From Nitratireductor thuwali (lineage in GTDB: Bacteria > Pseudomonadota > Alphaproteobacteria > Rhizobiales > Rhizobiaceae), in assembly GCF_036621415.1 (NCBI RefSeq), contig NZ_CP030941.1:62001-126000 (forward strand): a DNA stretch of 64,000 nucleotides, written 5' to 3'. Below, in pieces: positions 60,772 through 64,000 of this stretch. The notes beneath the pieces were generated by a model. The model had not been told where the DNA came from. It saw only the letters and a program-made list of their open reading frames with translations, and searched no databases. The position numbers and the translations under genes are program-made. Positions within the stretch are counted from its first letter, which is position 1, and every line of letters starts with the position of its first letter.

Positions 60772-62898
60772 CTACAGAAGACCGGCGCCGCGCGCCCACT
60801 TGTACTTGGCGCCCAGCACTTCGACCGGCAGTTCGGTCGAATAGGCATAGGCAGGAATGCCGTGCTGGTAGAGATACTCGGCCGCCTCCTCGACCTCGAC
60901 ATCGCCTGCGAGCGAAGCGACCATGGGCTTTTCGATGCCCTTGGCGGCCATTTCCTCCTTCACCTCGACCATCAGCTTGGCAAAGACCATGGGCGGCGTG
61001 ACGATGGTATGCCAGTAGCCGAGGATCAGCGCGTGGATGCGGTCATCCTCCAACCCGAGCTTGACCGTGTTCTTGTAGGTCTGCGGCGGTTCGCCACCCG
61101 TGATGTCGACTGGATTGCCGGCCGCGCCGAAAGGCGGGATGAACTTGCGGAAGGCAGTGTCCAGATCGTCCGGCATCGACATAAGGCTCAGCCCGTTGTC
61201 GACACAGGCATCCGACAGAAGCACGCCTGAACCGCCCGCCCCGGTGATGATCACGACATTCTCGCCCTTCGGCGTCGGCAGCACCGGAACGCCGCGAGCA
61301 AACTCAAGGAGCTGCTTCAGCGAACGGGCCCGGATGACGCCCGACTGCTTGAACACGTCCTCATAGATCTTGTCGTTGCCGGCGAGCGCCCCCGTGTGGG
61401 AAGACGCGGCCTTCGCCCCGGCAGATGTGCGGCCCGCCTTGAGGACCACGACCGGCTTGGTCTTGGAAACGCGCTTGGCGGCTTCGGCGAAGGCGCGCCC
61501 GTCTTTCAGATCCTCGCAATGCTGAGCGATGATCTTGGTGTTTTCGTCCTGCTCGAAAAAGGCAAGCAGGTCGTCCTCGTCGATATCCGACTTGTTGCCG
61601 AGGCCGACAATGGCCGACACACCCATCTTCGCCGAGCGAGAGAAGCCGATAATGGCCATGCCGATCCCGCCGGACTGCGAGGACAGCGCGGCCGATCCCT
61701 TCACGTCGTAGGCCGTGCAGAAAGTGGCGCAGAGGTTTTCCGGCGTGTAGTAGAAGCCGTAAATGTTCGGCCCCATCATGCGGACATTGTATTTGCGGCC
61801 GATCCTGACGATCTCTTCCTGCAGTTCAGGCGCTCCGGCCTCGGCGAAGCCGGAGGGAATGAGGACGGCGCCGGGGATGCCCTTTTCGCCGCATTCCGTC
61901 AGCGCGCCGGCGACGAATTTCGCGGGAATCGCGAACACCGCGGTATCGATCTCGCCTGGAACGTCCTTCACGCTCTTATAGGCCTTGTGCCCAAGAATCT
62001 CGTCGGCCTTGGGATGAATGGGATAGATCCCGCCCTTGTAGCCGCCGTCGATGAGATTGCGCATGACCGAATTGCCGATCTTGCCCTGCTCGTTGGAGGC
62101 GCCGATGACAGCCACGGCCTTCGGCCGCATGATGCGGTTCATCGCCTCGACAATCTCGTCCTGGCTCGGGCGGTGGCGCGGCTCCGGCTGGCTGTAGTCC
62201 ATCACGATGCGCACGTCGGCGGCGATCGCCCCTTCCTTCGTGGCAAACACCGGATTGAGGTCGAGCTCGGAGATCTCCGGATAGTCGCTGATCAGCTCCG
62301 ACACGCGCACGATCATGTCGGCGAGCGCGTCGCGGTCGACCGGATCGCCGCCACGCACGCCTTTGAGCATCTCGGCCGCCTGGATGCCGTCGAGCATGGA
62401 CAGCGCCTCGTTCTTGTCGAGGGGCGCCAGGCGGAAGGTGATGTCCTTCAGGACCTCCACCAGGATGCCGCCCATGCCAAAGGCAACGAGCTTGCCGAAG
62501 CTGCCGTCGGTGACGGCGCCGATGATGACCTCCTGACCGCCCGTCAGCATCTGCTGGACCTGTACGCCCTTGATTTCGGCATCCGCCTTGTAGGCACGCG
62601 CATTGGCAATGATGGTGTCGTAGCCCGCCCGGGCCTCCTCCGCCGACTTGACGCCCACGATGACGCCGCCGGCGTCGGTCTTGTGCAGGATGTCCGGCGA
62701 GACGATCTTCATCACCACCGGGAATCCCATGCCGGAGGCAAGCGTCGCCGCCTCCTCCGAGCTGGCCGCCACCCCCTCCTGCGGGACTGCAATGCCGTAG
62801 GCATCGCACAGCAACTTGCCTTCAGGCGCGGTAAGCGCGTCGCGCCCCTCGGCCTTAACCTTCTCGAACATGTTCCGTATAGCGGTCTTGTCGAGCAT
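60772..62898 (-). CDS. NDP-forming acyl-CoA synthetase (acetate-CoA ligase type)
   Basis: A 708-residue fused synthetase; the start [13 protein letters not shown] at 62898 is preferred. The ATP-grasp domain comes first (about residues 10-230, with [20 protein letters not shown] and [12 protein letters not shown]). A CoA-binding domain follows (about 255-370, with [17 protein letters not shown]), then the flavodoxin-like halves with [11 protein letters not shown] and the phospho-histidine in [13 protein letters not shown] near residue 500. It links ATP hydrolysis to acyl-CoA formation and is reversible. The domain order (beta then alpha) differs from acetyl-CoA synthetase ACD I. The acid used is unknown; it is divergent from a TctC-type receptor. 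Confidence 0.88.
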   Translation of the reverse strand: MLDKTAIRNMFEKVKAEGRDALTAPEGKLLCDAYGIAVPQEGVAASSEEAATLASGMGFPVVMKIVSPDILHKTDAGGVIVGVKSAEEARAGYDTIIANARAYKADAEIKGVQVQQMLTGGQEVIIGAVTDGSFGKLVAFGMGGILVEVLKDITFRLAPLDKNEALSMLDGIQAAEMLKGVRGGDPVDRDALADMIVRVSELISDYPEISELDLNPVFATKEGAIAADVRIVMDYSQPEPRHRPSQDEIVEAMNRIMRPKAVAVIGASNEQGKIGNSVMRNLIDGGYKGGIYPIHPKADEILGHKAYKSVKDVPGEIDTAVFAIPAKFVAGALTECGEKGIPGAVLIPSGFAEAGAPELQEEIVRIGRKYNVRMMGPNIYGFYYTPENLCATFCTAYDVKGSAALSSQSGGIGMAIIGFSRSAKMGVSAIVGLGNKSDIDEDDLLAFFEQDENTKIIAQHCEDLKDGRAFAEAAKRVSKTKPVVVLKAGRTSAGAKAASSHTGALAGNDKIYEDVFKQSGVIRARSLKQLLEFARGVPVLPTPKGENVVIITGAGGSGVLLSDACVDNGLSLMSMPDDLDTAFRKFIPPFGAAGNPVDITGGEPPQTYKNTVKLGLEDDRIHALILGYWHTIVTPPMVFAKLMVEVKEEMAAKGIEKPMVASLAGDVEVEEAAEYLYQHGIPAYAYSTELPVEVLGAKYKWARGAGLL

Positions 62899-62989
62899 GT
62901 CTTTCCTCCCTTGACCGCCAAGGCGGCCCTTCTGATGGCCGGCTTGGCTTGATGCGTCGCAGCCGTGGTGGCGATCTGTTACTGGTTCT

Positions 62990-63004
62990 GGCATTTTGTA
63001 TTCC
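62990..63004 (-). promoter_or_regulatory. Operator-like motif, acyl-CoA synthetase side
   Basis: GGCATTTTGTATTCC matches the reverse complement of the site at 63178-63192 at 14 of 15 positions. It lies about 90 bases upstream of the acyl-CoA synthetase start. A shared, oppositely oriented motif on both sides of a divergent region suggests one regulator for both transcripts, most simply the GntR/FCD protein. Confidence 0.55.
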
Positions 63005-63141
63005 AGAGCATTACCATGTCAAGCCCCATAGCCCGGCGCATCCGCCTTTTGAACGAGACGGCACCTGACGGCGAACGCGAAAGCGCCTGGGCAACACCCG
63101 GCGCGAAAAACCAATTGGTGCAATGCACAAGGCATTAGGAC

Positions 63142-63170
63142 TTGACTCGGTAAGGTTCTTAAGGTGACAT
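63142..63170 (+). promoter_or_regulatory. Candidate promoter of the tctC-like gene
   Basis: TTGACT (63142-63147) is followed after 17 bases by TGACAT (63165-63170). The -10 element is weak, consistent with a regulated promoter. The operator-like site begins eight bases downstream, near the expected transcription start. Confidence 0.4.
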
Positions 63171-63177
63171 ACGCGTT

Positions 63178-63192
63178 GGCATACAAAATGCC
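63178..63192 (+). promoter_or_regulatory. Operator-like inverted repeat, tctC side
   Basis: GGCAT and ATGCC flank ACAAA, a perfect five-pair inverted repeat. It overlaps the likely transcription start of the tctC-like gene and has an inverted near-copy at 62990-63004. A repressor bound here would block initiation. Confidence 0.6.
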
Positions 63193-63274
63193 ATGGCAGA
63201 CTGAGCAATCGGGAGCTTGCAGTAGCCTTACGAGTATCGTCCTGAATTTGCTTGGTAAAACGGGAGGAAATCGA

Positions 63275-64000
63275 ATGGCGAGTTTTAAGTTGCGCGGCCT
63301 CGGAATGGCTTTGGCCGCAGGAACGGCCTTTGCGCTCATGCCGCAGGCCACGGCCGCAGACTGGCAACCAAGAAAGCCGGTGGAATTCATAATCATGGCG
63401 GGAACGGGGGGCGGCGCCGATCAGATTGCCCGCCTGATGCAGGGATTGATCCAGAAGAATGATCTGTCTCCCATGCCGTTCATCCCGATCAACAAGGCGG
63501 GAGGATCGGGCGCCGAGGCGCTGCGCTATATCCAGGACAAGGCCGGCGACGACCACACATTGCTGGTCACCTTGAACAGCTTCTACACGACGCCGCTGGT
63601 GCAGGAGGGGCTTGGAGTCGACATCACCAAATTCACGCCGATCGCCCGCATGGCGATCGACACGTTCCTGCTGTGGGTGCCGGCCGACTCCGAGATATCC
63701 GATTTCCAGACCTGGGGCGCCGAGGTGGCGAAAGCCAACAAGGATTTCAAGGTCGGCGGCACGGGCATCGGCCAGGAGGACTCGATCCTGTTCGCCATGC
63801 TCGAAGCCGAGTTCGGTGCGGACGTGACCTACATCCCTTTCCCGGGCGGTGGCGATGTCGCCAAGAGCCTGGTCGGCAAGCACATCGTGTCGACGGTCAA
63901 CAATCCGGCCGAGCAGATGGAATTCTGGCGCGCAAAGCAGAGCCTGCCACTGGTGCAGTTCACCGACGAGCGGATGGAGTCCTTCGCCGATGTGCCCACC
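63275..64000 (+). CDS. Tripartite tricarboxylate transporter (TctC) receptor, partial
   Basis: The first 242 codons of a gene that continues beyond the window. GGGAGG precedes the ATG. A signal peptide (LGMALAAGTAFALMPQATAA, cleavage near residue 28) leads into WQPRKPVEFIIMAGTGGGAD, the TctC-type start of the mature protein, followed by QIARLMQGLIQ, NKAGGSGAEALRYIQ, FTPIARMAIDTFLLWVPADS and YIPFPGGGDVAKSLVGKH. It binds a carboxylate for a TctAB permease, probably encoded to the right. It is divergent from the acyl-CoA synthetase, with which it shares an operator-like motif. Confidence 0.9.
   Translation, partial: MASFKLRGLGMALAAGTAFALMPQATAADWQPRKPVEFIIMAGTGGGADQIARLMQGLIQKNDLSPMPFIPINKAGGSGAEALRYIQDKAGDDHTLLVTLNSFYTTPLVQEGLGVDITKFTPIARMAIDTFLLWVPADSEISDFQTWGAEVAKANKDFKVGGTGIGQEDSILFAMLEAEFGADVTYIPFPGGGDVAKSLVGKHIVSTVNNPAEQMEFWRAKQSLPLVQFTDERMESFADVPT

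Noticed and set aside
61396..62952. A 518-codon open frame antisense to the acyl-CoA synthetase
   Set aside because: It has no recognisable motif or ribosome site, and the opposite strand carries an intact synthetase with all expected domains.
1..64000. CRISPR arrays
   Set aside because: No regularly spaced direct repeats with unique spacers were seen, and no cas-like genes are present.

Overview
The window reads as part of a high-GC alphaproteobacterial chromosome, most likely from the Hyphomicrobiales (Rhizobiales). The support is indirect: many TRAP, tricarboxylate (TTT) and BMP-type importers, a HWE-family histidine kinase, an ECF41 sigma factor, a MocR regulator and a complete beta-hydroxyaspartate cycle operon. 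No rRNA, tRNA, CRISPR array, transposase or integrase was recognised. Gene density is high, but several stretches are scars of broken genes.

Left part (1-25,000). An ankyrin-repeat protein is followed by a non-coding stretch holding a dusA 5'-end remnant, a typical integration site. Next comes a catabolic cluster: a MetE-like protein and an amidohydrolase on the minus strand, divergent from a CaiB/BaiF CoA-transferase, a YciI-like protein, a DctPQM TRAP importer and an FMN reductase. A gene graveyard (about 10,420-12,370) holds pieces of an amino-acid ABC transporter, an M20 peptidase and a LysR regulator. SelO and a YfcE-like phosphoesterase follow. A LacI-controlled unit (TAXI-TRAP importer, DapA-like aldolase, oligogalacturonide-lyase-like protein) has two operator-like palindromes in its divergent promoter region. 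A deletion scar then fuses an MFS gene to the tail of a UgpC-type ATPase, leaving an orphan EEP phosphatase and GlpQ pair.

Middle part (25,000-43,300). This holds a GST divergent from a MocR regulator, and an ECF41 sigma factor with a matching promoter motif both before its own gene and before a small monooxygenase gene. A six-gene minus-strand operon follows (alpha/beta hydrolase, NmrA-like, DUF1772, glycolipid-binding family, GNAT, PLP dehydratase-like). Then come a membrane protein, a HWE kinase, and a three-gene carbohydrate operon (trehalose-synthase-like GH13, an uncharacterised 462-residue protein, a GH31 glucosidase). The block ends at a second dusA-type att-like repeat (43,218-43,276) in the same orientation as the first (2,211-2,270). 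The 41 kb between them could be an old, integrase-less island.

Right part (43,300-64,000). Cytosine deaminase is translationally coupled to a BMP-type nucleoside ABC importer. A GST and an FAA hydrolase follow. The clearest pathway in the window comes next: bhcABCD with divergent bhcR, which turns two glyoxylate into oxaloacetate. Beyond it lie a quinone oxidoreductase, a GntR/FCD regulator, a second sucCD pair, an NDP-forming acyl-CoA synthetase, and a divergent TctC-type binding protein running off the window. The acyl-CoA synthetase and tctC genes share an inverted operator-like motif. I infer that this last block imports an unidentified carboxylate and activates it with CoA, feeding central C2/C4 metabolism beside the glyoxylate cycle.
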